Below, piece after piece: positions 39,801-58,159 of a stretch of DNA of 64,000 nt (positions are counted from its first letter, which is position 1; each line of letters begins with the position of its first letter). This DNA comes from Piromyces finnis (Eukaryota > Neocallimastigomycota > Neocallimastigomycetes > Neocallimastigales > Neocallimastigaceae). The notes beneath the pieces were generated by a model. That model was not told where the DNA came from. It was given only the letters and a program-made list of their open reading frames with translations, and made no database searches. The position numbers and the translations under genes are program-made. Location: the NCBI GenBank assembly GCA_002104945.1, contig MCFH01000017.1:744001-808000 (forward strand), in the 5' to 3' direction.

Positions 39801-42604
39801 TTTAAAATGGCATCTTTGGTATCTGTCCTTTCTATATATATAATTCAATACTATTGATAATATATAGAATAAATTAAATTTTATTTTATTTCAATTCATA
39901 GTATAAAAAAGGAAAAAGTCATCCTATTTTATATTAATATATAATAATAAATATAAATAGTTTATATTAAACACGGTTCATTATTGAATAAAAAGATTTT
40001 ATTACATTAATTTATTACATTTTATATAATGTATACAATTCATATTTGGATTCATTTATGCCTTTCATTATATAACAAGGATTGTTAAAAAAAAGTAGTC
40101 TATAAACTAAAGGAAAAAGAAATATAGAATATAAATGAGGATATCCTTTTATATTGTTAATACCATTTATATCTTTTACATTATTTATGTATTTTATGAT
40201 TCATCATCACCACCAAATAAATAATGTTTTTTTGATACTCAATCTCCTTAAAAATAAAATTATATATTATTTTTACCAATGACTAAATATAAGGTGGTGG
40301 TTAAATTTAAGGAGTAAAAAGAAAGATTTAAAATAGGCAATAAAATTTTAATTCAAAAGGAAGAAAAAAAGGCAACCTTTTTATAAAGAATTTTTATAGG
40401 TGGTAGAACAGCGGCACAAGTCTTACCAAGAACGTTTTGTAAAAAGATCTTAAGAACAGCGGCAATTTTTTTTACTGGTGCTTCCCTTCTCAAGAAACCT
40501 TTTTTTTTTTTTTTTTTTGTTATTAAAATGGAAATTTTGGTTTCATCGTTTATACAAAGGATAAAAGAAAAGTTCATAAGCACACTTTTCTTTATCACAC
40601 CTATAAACTTTCCATTTCGAAGGAATCAATGACTCATTCAAACCAACGCTAAAAATTATGGAGGGTCACGTGTATATGAGAACCATTAGCATTCTAAAAA
40701 AGTTTGAAAAATGAACTGAGTTTAAAAAAAAAAAAAAAAAGAAAAAATGACAAATTAATTAGTGTTTAGAAAATGAATACCTAAATAGAATAAAGAATTA
40801 AATAATGGTAGTTAAATAGAATAAAATTATAATAGGTATACTACTTTTTTTAAATAGTCCTTTTTACACCACCTAATCCTATATGAATGGATTGTTACTT
40901 TACTTTCTTTATTTTTTTATGTCAAACTCACCTTTCTCTGTCATTTTTTTAATTTAAAATTTAATTTATTTTTGTGTAACTTAAATTTAATATAATTTAA
41001 AGTTTTTAAAGTTTTAATTTTACCATATATATAAATATTTTTTAATAAAATAATATATGTTTTAAAAGAATTTATATTGTACAAGTAATGTACAATATAT
41101 TCTACATATATTATGAATGTAATGGAATTTTAATTAAAATTGTTACATTTAAAAAAAGTGAAAAAAATAGGAATAGAAAGAAGGGTGGTATTGAGGATAG
41201 AGTAATGGAAATGGTAATAACAGACGGTGGTAATAGTGGTAATGCTAAGAGAAAAGAAAGAGAAAAAAGTAATCGTAAAAAAAAAAGAAAAGCACTTAAT
41301 AAGTACTACTATTTTTTTTAATTCTCTTTATATTTATCAACGCTTTTTTTTTTTTAAAAAAAAATGTATATTTAATATTCAGTAAAAAAAAAAAAACTTT
41401 TTAAAGGCATTTTGTATATTGGTGCTTAATAAAAGTTTATAACTTTATGATTTTATTTCCTTTTTTATTAATGATGATGACAAATAAATTCTATAATGTT
41501 TATTTTTTTAATACAAAACCAATTTGGATTGCATGTAGAAAAAGAAGTGGTAATAATGGTAGTTCAAAAGTACACGCATATTTCTCTTTTTTTTTTTTTC
41601 TAATCGTGATATAGAATAACAATTAAAATGATTTTCATACTATGAAAAAAAAAAAGTTGTATTTTTAATTATTTATTGTTTGTTATTTTTATTTAATTGT
41701 TCTTGTCGTTGTCGTTTATAGTAAACTTGGCAGAATTTGATGAATAATAATAGATATATTATTCCTTTAAGCATCTCCCTTTTTTTCCTTTTTTTTTTTA
41801 TTTTTCTCTTCTCACCTCCACCAGAAAATTAGAGCATAACCTTTTTTTTAAAAAAAAAAAAAAAACTCCTAAAGGGTTAAGATTTTTTAAGCCATTTAAA
41901 AGTGCCAATTTTTTTTTTTTTATGTAAATCGCACTACTAATAATATTGCCAATAATACTATTAAAAAAAAAGCTTTATTAAATGACAATGCCTATTTTTT
42001 CTATTATTGATTTCATCATAATAACGATGAAAAGTTTTTATTTTTAAATAAATAAAAAAAGATATAAAAAGATGTGATGATGTGATGTGATGTTGAAATT
42101 TCATTAGGTAGTATTAATAGATTAAAGTATATTTTGATCTTGATTAAATTCTGCTTGTTGGATGGTTAATTTTTTTTTAATTCAATTTACCACCACCACA
42201 ATGATAAAAAAATATATAAATAGAATATGATTACAATCCAATACTTTAATAATTAGTCAATGATTTAATTATTATTATTATTATTATTATTATTTATCTA
42301 TAAAAAAAAGTTGTGATAATAGAAAGTTGCCATTTCAATGTTGTTGGTTTGAACTATTCATTCATTGTTTCTATAAATTAAATTTTAGTTAATAATTTAT
42401 TTATTTTATAATTATTCATTCATTCAATTAAAAAGAGTTATCTTTTTAGTTATCGATTGATTTATTTATTTATTTATTAATCAATAGATAATTAGTAATG
42501 AATTAATTAATTATTCATTCATTCATTTATTAAATTAATTATTTATTTATTCATTAAATTATTTATTCATTCATTAAATTATTTTAGTTATCAAATAATT
42601 TATA

Positions 42605-42735
42605 GAGTTAATGGGTCATTCATTAAATTATTAGTATCATTATTTATTTAAAGAGTTAATGTTTCATTCATTAAATTATTAGTATCATTATTTATTTAAA
42701 GAGTTAATGTTTCATTCATTAAATTATTAGTATCC
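42605..42735. repeat. 48-bp tandem repeat, nearly three units
   Basis: Units begin with GAGTTAATG at 42605, 42653 and 42701 and contain TTCATTCATTAAATTATTAG. The first unit differs slightly (GGGTCATT for TGTTTCATT). Shorter TTCATTCATT motifs are scattered over the preceding 200 bp. Confidence 0.9.
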
Positions 42736-44580
42736 TTGATTTATACCACACCAGACATTGATGCCATAAAAATTTTTTATTTGCTTAGCTTTATCAGGAT
42801 TCAAGATAATCTTCCTAATAATGAATTCTAGACTATTGATAATATATCAACACTATAATCTAATATATGATCTAATATATTATTTAAATTTAATCATTTG
42901 AGTTTTCAAGTTTACCACTTTTCAATTTGGTTTTAATATAAGGAAATTATTGAATGGATTGTTATTACATATATAACAATATGTTGATAATATATTGATA
43001 CATGAATATCTATAGCTAATAGCTATTATTGGTATATGATTGAAATATATCATTAATATATTAATATATACAGTAATATATTTATAATTTTATTTATATT
43101 ATATCTCATTAAAATTATATAAATTAAAGTTTTTAATTGATGGTGATATAAATGTTTATTTTTAAGCTTTTAATCTTCATTTAACTTTAATATATTTTAT
43201 ATATATAAACATATATTAGAATATATACATAATATATTGTAAAGGTAAAAATAATTTAATGGAATGCTATCATTTATTTTTAATCAACAAAATTTGATAA
43301 TTATTTTCAATTGGAAACTGGGAACCTATATTAACAATATATTATAATATATTATATAATATATAGATTTTATATACAAATATAATATATAAATATAACA
43401 TATATTATTAATAAATCATATATAATATAGATAATATGTAATATAATATATTATGTTTTGTTTATAGTTTCATATAATATATGATGATATGAATAGCTTT
43501 TATTTTTATATATTGTCAACATATTTTATATATATTTGAGTATAATGAAAATATATAGGCATTCACTCACCTTTTATGGAAATTAAAAAAACTATTATTT
43601 TTAATCGTATGTATTATTAATAAATGAACTTATTTATTAATTAATATTAAATATTATATTGATACATATATTGTTAATACTATTTATAATATATTAGAAT
43701 AAATCCTTTTTACCATTCTTGTTTTTAGTAAGAATTTTTATGGGCCAAGGTTTTATTTTCTGCCATTTTTTAGGAGAAATTAATAAAGTAAGTGAACAGA
43801 TATAAATTAAATAAATCTAGTAAAATAAATGAATAAATAATTAGAAATTAAATAAATAATTAGAATAAATTTTTTTAATTTAATAAATACTAAATAAATT
43901 ATTAATTCAATAAAATTAATAATTTATTAATAATAAATAATAAATAATTAAATGAATGATAAATAAATAATTTATAAAGTATTCTAATTTTTTTTTTTTT
44001 TTTCATATATAAAGTTTGAAAAGGAAGTCTAAAAATTTTTTTTTTTTCTTACGCTTCAATTAAACATTAAAAAGGGAATTAAAAAATTTATAAAAAAAAA
44101 AAAGAAAAATATATAAAATTTAAAAGTAGTGTGAACCTTAAGAATTTTATATATAAAAAAAAAGAGAGAAAGAAAAAAAAGAAGGAAAGAAATATAAAAT
44201 AAAAGAACTCAATCTTCTCAATCTAAAACATTAAAAAGAACCCAATTTGTCAATTTTTTTTTTTTTTTATTTTATTCTTTCAAAACTCTTTTTTTTTTAT
44301 TATTATATTCAATTTTGAAATTTAATAGAGAAATACAGCACTAAAAAAAAAATAGTTTCTTAGTCAAACAAGGAAGAAAAAAAAAAGCACTAAAAATAAA
44401 TTTATTAATTTATTGACCTGTTGTGTATATATAAAAAGGTTAAACACATTGAAAACAACTAATTATTAAAAGTTTTATTTTTGTTACTAAATAAAAAATC
44501 AAAAGGAAATTTAAATAAGAAGAAAAAAAAAAATCTATTCTATTTTACAATTAATTTAATTTTTTTTTTTTTACAAAAAG

Positions 44581-44695
44581 GTAAGTTTTTTTTTTTTTCA
44601 CTAAACGACAATTAATAAATATTATTGATTATATTAATAATAATAAACAAGAATGTTATTTAGCAAGTATTAATAAAATTTATATATATTATATA
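44581..44695 (+). other. Probable intron in the 5' leader of the 200-residue protein gene
   Basis: A textbook donor, AAAAG|GTAAGT, lies at 44581 just upstream of the start codon. Acceptors are available at TATTTAG (near 44664) and TATATAG (44695), both before the ATG at 44710. The end given is the second option. This is inference from splice signals alone. Confidence 0.45.
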
Positions 44696-44709
44696 GTTTA
44701 TATATCAAA

Positions 44710-45312
44710 ATGCTTGTAGCTGAATCACCAATAGAACGTATTCCTTTCCAAAAGAGTAACGTATATTCTCCAAGAAATTCTAGTTCTGGATCTTCTTCAC
44801 CAGTATTTAACAAATCCCGTGTTATTTCCGCTAACCCAACAGCTAAACAATTAGCAGCCTATGCTGCCTATGGTTCATTTTCACATCAATCTCTTTCTAG
44901 AAATGGATTTGCTACTGGTCCTTACTTTAGATATTGGCAAGATTTATTTGATCTTAGACCAAGTCGTTTAGTATTTGCTATTACTCTTGTCTACGAAATT
45001 TTAGGTAAAAAGGAAACCCCATCTTTCCTTATGAAATATGGTGATGATAAATTCGATTGGTTACATCCAACTATGCCATTAGGTTCAATGTATGAACGTT
45101 CCGTTGGACCAACTCAACCACCATCCACTGTTGAAATGTTATATACTTGTGGTGCTGCTTCATGGTGTAATGGTGATGCTGCTTATCTTATGAAATTCAC
45201 CAGAAATGCTGATGTCTATGCTAAAGAATTAGAATTAGAAAAGAAAGGTGAAAATGAAATTTTAGACAGAAACATTTTAATTCGTGCTGTTGCTGCTATT
45301 TTAGATCTCTAA
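44710..45312 (+). CDS. Conserved-looking protein of unknown function, 200 residues
   Basis: A single open exon with much more even codon use than its surroundings, many C-ending and GCT codons, and no low-complexity runs, so I take it as a real and probably well-expressed gene. The first 45 residues are Ser/Pro/Asn rich (SSSGSSSP). The rest looks globular, with NPTAKQLAAYAAYGSFSHQS, GPYFRYWQDLFDLRPSRLVF, LGKKETPSFLMKYGDD, MLYTCGAASWCNGDAAYLMK and a helical end finishing IRAVAAILDL. There is no signal peptide and no clear membrane segment. Two Cys and several Trp sit in the central part. I do not recognise the family. It starts after a 10.7-kb gene desert, which may contain its regulatory DNA. 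Confidence 0.85.
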   Translation: MLVAESPIERIPFQKSNVYSPRNSSSGSSSPVFNKSRVISANPTAKQLAAYAAYGSFSHQSLSRNGFATGPYFRYWQDLFDLRPSRLVFAITLVYEILGKKETPSFLMKYGDDKFDWLHPTMPLGSMYERSVGPTQPPSTVEMLYTCGAASWCNGDAAYLMKFTRNADVYAKELELEKKGENEILDRNILIRAVAAILDL

Positions 45313-46926
45313 ATTAAAACTATTAGCTTTACTCTTTTTTATATACCCATATTTAATTTACCCCTTTACTTATTTAACGTATTATTAATCAAGACGAAAA
45401 AAAAAGCAACACAATTTTTTTAGGATGATTAAAAATATATGGATTCGTAATTATTTATAGAGATAAAAGAAGAAGAAGAAGAAATAATATCGATATAATC
45501 ATTTCTTCTTCCCAATTTCATGGATATAATAAACATTATTACTATTTATTTATAAAAAAGAGAAGAGTGGCACTAAATATATAAACAATCATTCATCTAA
45601 TTATCAACAACCAAAAAAAAAAAAACTCTACTTATGAAGACATTAAATATTATAAATATACCAAAGCCTTACATTTTAGAGAAAAAAAAAAGTAATCCTC
45701 TTTTTTTTTTTTAAAAGAAAAAATAGATATTATTTAACTACGCAAACGTCATTAGCATATTTTTCTTAATATAATATAATAACTACCCTCTTTTTATAGT
45801 TGTTTAAAATATTATTTTCAAAAAGATTTTTTAATGGATATCGTTATCACAAACATATATATTATTAGAAAAGGAATAATTGAAAAATTATTTTTGAAAA
45901 TGATGGATATATATTTTAATTATTATTAAAAAAAAAAGCTTTAATTTTTTTAATATTTTCATTATTTAAAACTTATAAATTTTAAGTAGTGGTATAGTGT
46001 GTAATATATTTTTATTTATTTTTATTTTAAATGGTTATGTTTTTTTTTTTTCTTTTATAAATTACTTTTTATAGTATAAATGCTAGTCATATCGACTTTT
46101 AAACTTTTATAAATTATAGAATTTCATTTTATAGGATATATTTATATTTTTAAACTTTATATTTCTTAAAAAAAAATGTAAAAAAAAAAAAAAAAAAATG
46201 AAAGAAAAAAAACCACTTTAAATAGAAAAAGATAAAGTATTTTTAGTATAAAAAAGTATTATTTTAATAAAGAAAAAGATAACATTAAAAGAATTAGACA
46301 ATAACAACAAAAATCTTTCTGATGTTTTATTCCTTTTAATAGTTTTGTTTGTTTGTTTGTTTTATAAATTGAATATTCATACCATCCCCTCAACCACCCT
46401 TTTTTTTATTTATTTATAAAGAAACTAATTATGAATCGATGAAACTAATCTATTTCTATTTATTTTATTTCATTTTTTAAAAATATATATATATATATAT
46501 CATTATTATGATGAATGAATGTACCAACCACTAACCACTACCACATCACCACCATCTTTTTTTTTTATCACTATTACTCACTTATTCATCAGTACCTACA
46601 ACCAACTATTAATTCAATGAAATACCCTACTCAACCAACACTTTTTCTTATTCACCTTAAAAAAAAAAGATAATATTTTAATTTTTCTTTTCATTCTTCT
46701 TCATACAAACAAATCATTGGATATATCATCAATTTATAAATAATAATAATTATATACAACGATCTATAAAAAAAAAAAAAAAGAATCTTTTTTTTTATAT
46801 ATACATTTTAGTAACTTTAATCCAATATCACCAACCAACGGATCATAATAAATATATACCCTAATAATTTATAATATTAAAAAAAAAAAAAAATAATAAT
46901 ATATATATAAATAGTTGTACCATAGG

Positions 46927-46958
<32 letters not shown>

Positions 46959-49136
46959 ATTCATCTAATAATTATTAGGAATATAAAGTGAAAGGGAAAG
47001 AAGGAAATAGCATGATCTAATTCTTTTCAAGTTTATGTTCACAACTACTACTACTACCATAAGATTGCACATACAAAAAAAAAAAAAAATCATCATCATC
47101 ATCATTTCTATTTTATATATCTATTATAATTTAAAGCCAAAAACAAAAAATACAAAAAAAAAAAAAGTACGACTACACTCTATTACTACTACTACTACTA
47201 TTTGTAATAGTTAAAAAAAATAGTAATAGTAATAATAATTTAATATTTAAAAGTCAACAACAATGGACAAGTTTAATAATATTTTTTTTTAGAAAAAAAA
47301 AACTTATTATAAAAAAATGAGTTTTAAAAATAATTTAATTTATTTAATGAAATTATATAAAAATATATTTTAAACTGTTCTTTCCATTTTTTTTTTATTA
47401 TTATTATTTTATTTCTCTTTAATTTTTCTTATATCCTTCTTAAACTTTTAATTTAATCTTTCTTCTTCTATCTATCTTTATTATTTTATTTTTGTTCTCT
47501 TTTTTCTTTAAAAAAAAACGATTTATTTATTCATTTATTTTAACCAATTTTTTTTTAAAAAAAAATAGTTATACATTTATAAAATTTAATAATATATAAA
47601 TATAAAAAAAAAACTATCATCTTATAAAAAAAAAAAAAAAAAAAAAAAAAGAAATCAACTAATATCGTTAAAAAAAAATACTTTAGCTAATAATAATGAT
47701 AATAATAATAATATATATATATATTTTTCTTTTTTTTTTTTGTATATATATATACAAAATAGTAGAATGATAGAATTTTTTTTTTTTTTTTTTTCAATAA
47801 TAATTAAAAAAAAATTGGAAGGAATAGAAATCAAATATATATAATATATAATATAAAAAAATTGAAAACTGAAAAAATAAAAGCAAATAATATAAATAAT
47901 AATAAAAATGATTCCTTTTTTTTTTTTATATACATTTATTCATTTAAATGTTAAAGAGTTTTATAAAGAAATAATTTTTTTTTTATACTATAAAAAAAAC
48001 TTTATAAAAGATTATGTTATGACATAGTATAATGTTTGTTTATTTGTTTTTTTTAAGCATTGTAAAAACTAATTAAATAGAAAAAAAAGGGGTTTCATTT
48101 CTAGAGTTTTTGTTTTAATTTTATTTTCAAAAAAAAAAAAAAAAAAAATATTGAACAAAATAAAAAAGGAATTTCGAGATAATTAAAACTTTTATTAGTA
48201 ATCGGTAATAGTAATAGATAACTATTTTATAAATTTAAAAAAATAATAATAAATAGAAATATATTAAATACTTTATTAAATCACATCACTTTTAAATAAG
48301 AACAAAAAACACACACATAAATAAAACTTTTTTTTTTTTTAATATTTTTTTTTTTCTTTATAATTTATTATTTAAATAAACATTAAACTATAATATATAT
48401 ATTTAAAATTTAAAATAAAATGGTTGTATAAGCTTTATTATTGTTGTTGCTTTTATCGTTGTTATTTTGTAAAAAAAAAAAAATCTTTTTTCTCTATCTT
48501 TTTTTTTTATTATTATTATTATTATTTATTTATCTCATTATTGTTTTATTTTTTATAATATATCGTAGGTATAGAAGAAATACATACTTTTTTTTTTAAT
48601 TTACTATAAAATAATTTGAAATTTATTTTATTTTATTATTGTTATCGTAAAAAAAAAAAAAAAAAAAAAAAAGGTTTGAATTTTTTTTTTTTTTTTTTTT
48701 TTTTGGCATAACAATAATCAAGATAGAGATATATTTTAGATATATTTTTATTTTTATTTATTGATGATAATGATGATGGATGAAACGTGATATAAATTAT
48801 TTATAAGAGAAAATAAAAGGTTTTAAGTTTTAATTTTCTTTTTTTCCTTATGGGATGGTATATTTTTATTAGCCATAATATTCATATATATATATATTTA
48901 GATTTATATAAACCAATTTTTTGTATATTCAGTAAGATAATCATTTATAGATATATAGATATATAGTTTATAAAATAGGATTAATTATGGTAATTCTTTA
49001 AATATTGATTATATAAAGTATATGTAAAGATAGTGTTTTTTGTTTTTTTGTTTTTTTTGTATTTTTTTTTTTCTTTCTTGTTAATATTCTTTTATGTTTC
49101 AGGTATACTTTTTAATTTTTCTTTTTTTGTTCTTTT

Positions 49137-49183
<47 letters not shown>

Positions 49184-49372
49184 TGATTACTTGATAGCTA
49201 TTAGCAACTTTCTTTTTTATTCCTTTATTTTTTTTTTTGAAGCGCTTCATTACTTTTTCCACAACTTCTTTCTATAATACTTTTGAAATCAAAGGATAAA
49301 AAAAAAAAAAAAAGGAAAAATTAAACCTTTCGCCGCCGGAAAAAAAAAATTGTTGATACAACCGACGACCAT
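45313..49372. other. AT-rich convergent intergenic region
   Basis: Four kilobases between convergent genes. It holds many A and T runs (for example A runs at 46928-46957 and 48648-48672, a T run of about 45 at 49138-49182), (AT)n at 46484-46500 and TACTAC repeats near 47180-47200. No gene or RNA was recognised. Confidence 0.6.
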
Positions 49373-54484
<5,112 letters not shown>

Positions 54485-55411
54485 GCTTTATAAAACAAAA
54501 TATATATTATAAATATATATTATAAATTATAGTTTTTTTATTTAATAACATTGATAAAGAATAACATAATAATAAAAAGTATATTTATTTTTAATTTATA
54601 TTTCTACTTATAACTTACTTATTTTATAAGTTTAACATATGTTATGATTTCATTTTTGATTATAAAAAAATATTTCTAATAAAAAAAAAATATTAATTAT
54701 ACTATATTCTTTGTTTGAATTAAAAGATTTGCTATTTCCTGATGTATTTTTTTTTTTTGTTTCGTTTTGTTTTGTTTTGTTTTTTAAATATTATAATATA
54801 ATTATAAAATTTATACTTTAAAAAAAAAAAAAAGGAAAGCGATTTCCTTTATACTTTTATTATATAAAATTGTAACTTTAAAAAATATATATATATATAT
54901 AAAATTTATTTATATATTAAAATTAAAAAAAATTTTCGAATCTATAAAATATAAAAATAATCCTAATAACAAAAAATAAAAAACAACTTCATTTGTATTT
55001 AACTTTTATATTTGTTTCTATTATTTTTCGTTTTATTATTGTTATTCTTATTAGCATTTTACTAAATTCATTATGAATATATAGTATATTAATTCAATTA
55101 ACCTTGCAATATTAGTAGTTGTAATAAGTTGTCTAACTATAATGTTACTATTCTTTTTTTAAAAAAAAAAATTAAGTCTTGCTTTAATTTAAACTTTCAA
55201 CACTTTACTAGCCTTTATATATATATATATATATATATAATATAATGATAAATATTTAATAATATTTTTTTTATCATAAAATATAAATAATAATATTATT
55301 ATTAATATCATAAGTTTTATTATTAATAATAAAAGAAACTATGAATTTTTCATATTCTAATTAAATATTATTAAATATAAATTCTCTATATCTCTAGATA
55401 TGCCTATATTA

Positions 55412-55442
<31 letters not shown>

Positions 55443-55591
55443 TATATATATATATATATCTTTAATTCATTTATATTTCATAAAGATATAATAATGTTAT
55501 TTAAGCATATATAATAATATACAAAATACGAATTTTATTTCTTGAAAAAGAATTTTTAAAACTCCTACTATGGAAAAAATAAAAATTTATT
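54485..55591. other. Intergenic region before the tRNA gene
   Basis: AT-rich DNA of 1.1 kb with TTTTG repeats near 54760-54785, (TA)n runs near 54885-54902 and 55217-55238, and an AAT run at 55415-55440. It must include the promoter of the large minus-strand gene. Nothing else was recognised. Confidence 0.55.
55577..55591 (-). terminator. Pol III T-run terminator of the tRNA gene
   Basis: Directly after the mature 3' end the minus strand reads AATAAATTTTTATTTTTT, giving T runs of five and six, enough to stop RNA polymerase III. Confidence 0.6.
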
Positions 55592-55662
55592 AGCAGCGGT
55601 ATGTTTCGATCATACGACCTGTGGGTTATGAGCCCACCACGCTTCCACTGCGCTACGCTGCT
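55592..55662 (-). tRNA. Initiator tRNA-Met (anticodon CAT), no intron
   Basis: The minus strand folds into a full cloverleaf of 71 nt. The acceptor stem AGCAGCG pairs with CGCTGCT, the D arm is GCGC-loop-GCGT, the anticodon arm is GTGGG-CTCATAA-CCCAC, and the T arm is GTATG-ATCGAAA-CATAC. Three features mark it as the eukaryotic initiator rather than the elongator: the A1-U72 pair, three consecutive G-C pairs next to the anticodon loop, and the T loop AUCGAAA in place of TTC. It closely resembles the yeast initiator in the D arm (GCGCAGTGGAAGCG). Internal A box (TAGCGCAGTGG) and B box (GATCGAAAC) are present. Confidence 0.96.
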
Positions 55663-55676
55663 TCTTGTTAGATTTT

Positions 55677-56783
55677 TGATACGCTACTCACATAAAAACG
55701 TAATAAAAACTAGCCGAATAAACACGACTTAACCCATAGCGACTTATAATAAAAATAAAAGATAATAACCCTTAAAAATGAATAAATAATAATTTTATGG
55801 AAATATAACCCTTTCTTTTAAATAAATAATATTCTCTTTATTAAATAATAAATTATGAATAAAAACGACTTAATAGAGATAATAATAAAATAAATTATTA
55901 AATAAAATAAAACGACTCAATCCAAAAATGTATTAAAATAATAAAATAATAATAAGTAAATAAAAATGAATAAATAAACTAAAAAAATAAAATGATATAC
56001 ATTAAATTATTAATTCTAGTGTTTTATCCAAGTGTTCTTTAGAAATTCTTTCAAACTTATATATATAAATTAACAAATAAATAACTGAGTAATTATTACT
56101 AAAAGTGATTAATTTAAAGCCTGGAAATAGAACAATAATAACAATTTTAAAGATAAAATACAGAACTCTTTTATGTTTCTGTATAAAATGTGTTTATATT
56201 AATTGATACTTTTAATATTTGATTTTATTAATTTTATTTCAATTTTTATTTTAATTTTTATTTTAATTTTATTTTAATATTATTTTAATTTTAAATTTTA
56301 ATTATTTTATTCAAGGTATTATACATTTAATGATAGTTAATGATAATTTATAATAGTTTTTCTAATTTTAAACATTTTGAAGTAATAAGAAAATCAAATA
56401 AGTAATATTCTATAACATTTTTATAATATTAAGACATAATTTTAATTTATTCTTTAATTTTAATAAATAATCACAATAGTAATAATATTTAATAGTTAAA
56501 AATAATAATACATGTAATAAATGAAAAATGTATAAAAAGAAGATAAAATTCTTCTTTATAAAAAGGGGGACAATAAATAGACAATAAATAAAATTATAAA
56601 TATAATAAAGAGATAATTTAAACATAATAAAAAGAGTTTATTTTCGAGTTTTTGAGTGATTTATTTGTTAATTATAAAACATATTTTATTTTATTTTAAA
56701 TTTATTGTTTCATCATTATAATATAGAATTTATTATTTATTAAAAACATTATATTATTCACAAATATATCGGTCAACGCATCA
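55677..56783. mobile_element. LTR-like direct repeat, copy 1
   Basis: About 1.1 kb that starts TGATACGCTACTCA and ends CAACGCATCA, with TG...CA ends and a short imperfect terminal inverted repeat (TGATACG against TGATGCG). It is repeated in the same orientation at 58194-59340. Shared landmarks in order are GACTTAACCCATAG, CTAGTGTTTATCC-type sequence, CAGAACTCTTTTATGTTTCTGT, ATTCAAGGTATTATACATTTAATGATAGT, TTTTCGAG and TATATCGGTCAACGCATCA. It begins 14 bp upstream of the mature initiator tRNA. No open frame of note lies inside. It could be an LTR or another dispersed repeat; no five-base target duplication is evident. Confidence 0.75.
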
Positions 56784-58120
56784 TTTTGATAAATAATGAA
56801 ATTAATAAATATAAAATTATTATTATACCTGATTTTTAAGTTAATCCTAAAAGTAACTTAAAACAAGTTATAGTTTAATTAAGTACTTTACCAAAATTCT
56901 TAAATAAAATTAATCCTAAACACTGCATATGTTTTGATTATTGAAAGAAAATAATAAACTTTAATTAATCGAGATCAAAATATATAACTTTTGTTAAATT
57001 AATTGTTAAATTAAATGTTTAATAACTTCGTTAGTAAATTACACTTTAAAAGTAAACAAATATAATAATTCATGTTATAAAATAATATAATTAAACACTT
57101 TTATTAAAATACTAAAAATAATTATTACTTTAATTAATTGTAAAATAAACAACTTTTTATATTCTTTAACTTTTAATTATTTCTTTTATTGTTATTTCTA
57201 ATTACTTTTATTGTAAATAGTTATTAATTTTATTGTTTTAATGTAAATAGTTTAAATTCAAAAGAAAATATAAATACATGTAAATATTCTTATTTTAATC
57301 ATTATTATTATTATTAATAAAGAAATATTATATAGTTAGATTAATATTTTATAATTTTAATAATCACTTTTATACTTAAATAAATAAAAAATTTTAAATA
57401 TTTAAATATTAGAAAAACAAGTGTTTCTAATAAAACAATTTAGTGTTTTAACAAAACAATTTTATTAATTTTTATAAAAACGATTTTAAATCTTAATCAA
57501 TATAACTTATATAGTTATAACAAAAGATATAATATAATAATCACTTTTTGAAGTAAAATTCAAAATTAAGATTATTATCAAATTATATCAATTTTGTGAT
57601 ACGAAGAAGATATTATCTTAATTCTATAAATGAATATAGAAAGTGATAATATTTGTATCTAAAATTTAATAAATAAAAATAAATAAGAAAATAAAAATAG
57701 AATAAATGATTTTTATACTTGTTCATTTGCAAGTCTTTGTTAGTTTAAAATATAAAATTATTTTATTTAATTATAAAGTTTTAATATTTAATAACTCTTG
57801 TATTATTAAATATATATATGTTATGGTTTAATACATCTTGAATGTATGTAAATATAATCACAACTATTATTTTAATAAAATTTAATATTATTATCTAATT
57901 TTACTGGATTATTAGGAACATCTTTTAAAATAAAATAATTCTATCACTATTTATACAAAATTATTATTTTAAAGTATAATTATAAACAAATATAAACTAT
58001 TTAATTTAAAAATAAATAAACAATTAAATAGACAAAAAGTTTACATTTATAGCTTTTAATTTAATAATTTTATACATGTTAATTATTTTAATTTTCAACT
58101 ATCTGTGTTTTAATATTATA

Positions 58121-58159
<39 letters not shown>

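Larger units (their letters stand above)
33869..44580. other. Gene desert of about 10.7 kb
   Basis: The longest gene-free stretch, between the NFS1 start and the leader of the 200-residue protein gene. It contains (TG)n at 33899-33921, an ATCT run at 34396-34435, several minisatellites (listed separately), many T-run/A-run junctions and a cluster of inverted repeats at 39528-39800. Small open frames at 40353-40598 and 41088-41321 lack convincing content. No tRNA, rRNA or spliceosomal RNA was recognised. Confidence 0.6.

Noticed and set aside
41088-41321. 77-residue plus-strand frame
   Set aside because: Lys-rich translation of A-rich DNA with no recognisable motif or codon signal.
56784-56810. 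Primer-binding site for the initiator tRNA next to copy 1
   Set aside because: The sequence (ttttgataaataatg) is not complementary to the 3' end of that tRNA; nor is the equivalent place beside copy 2 on the other strand.
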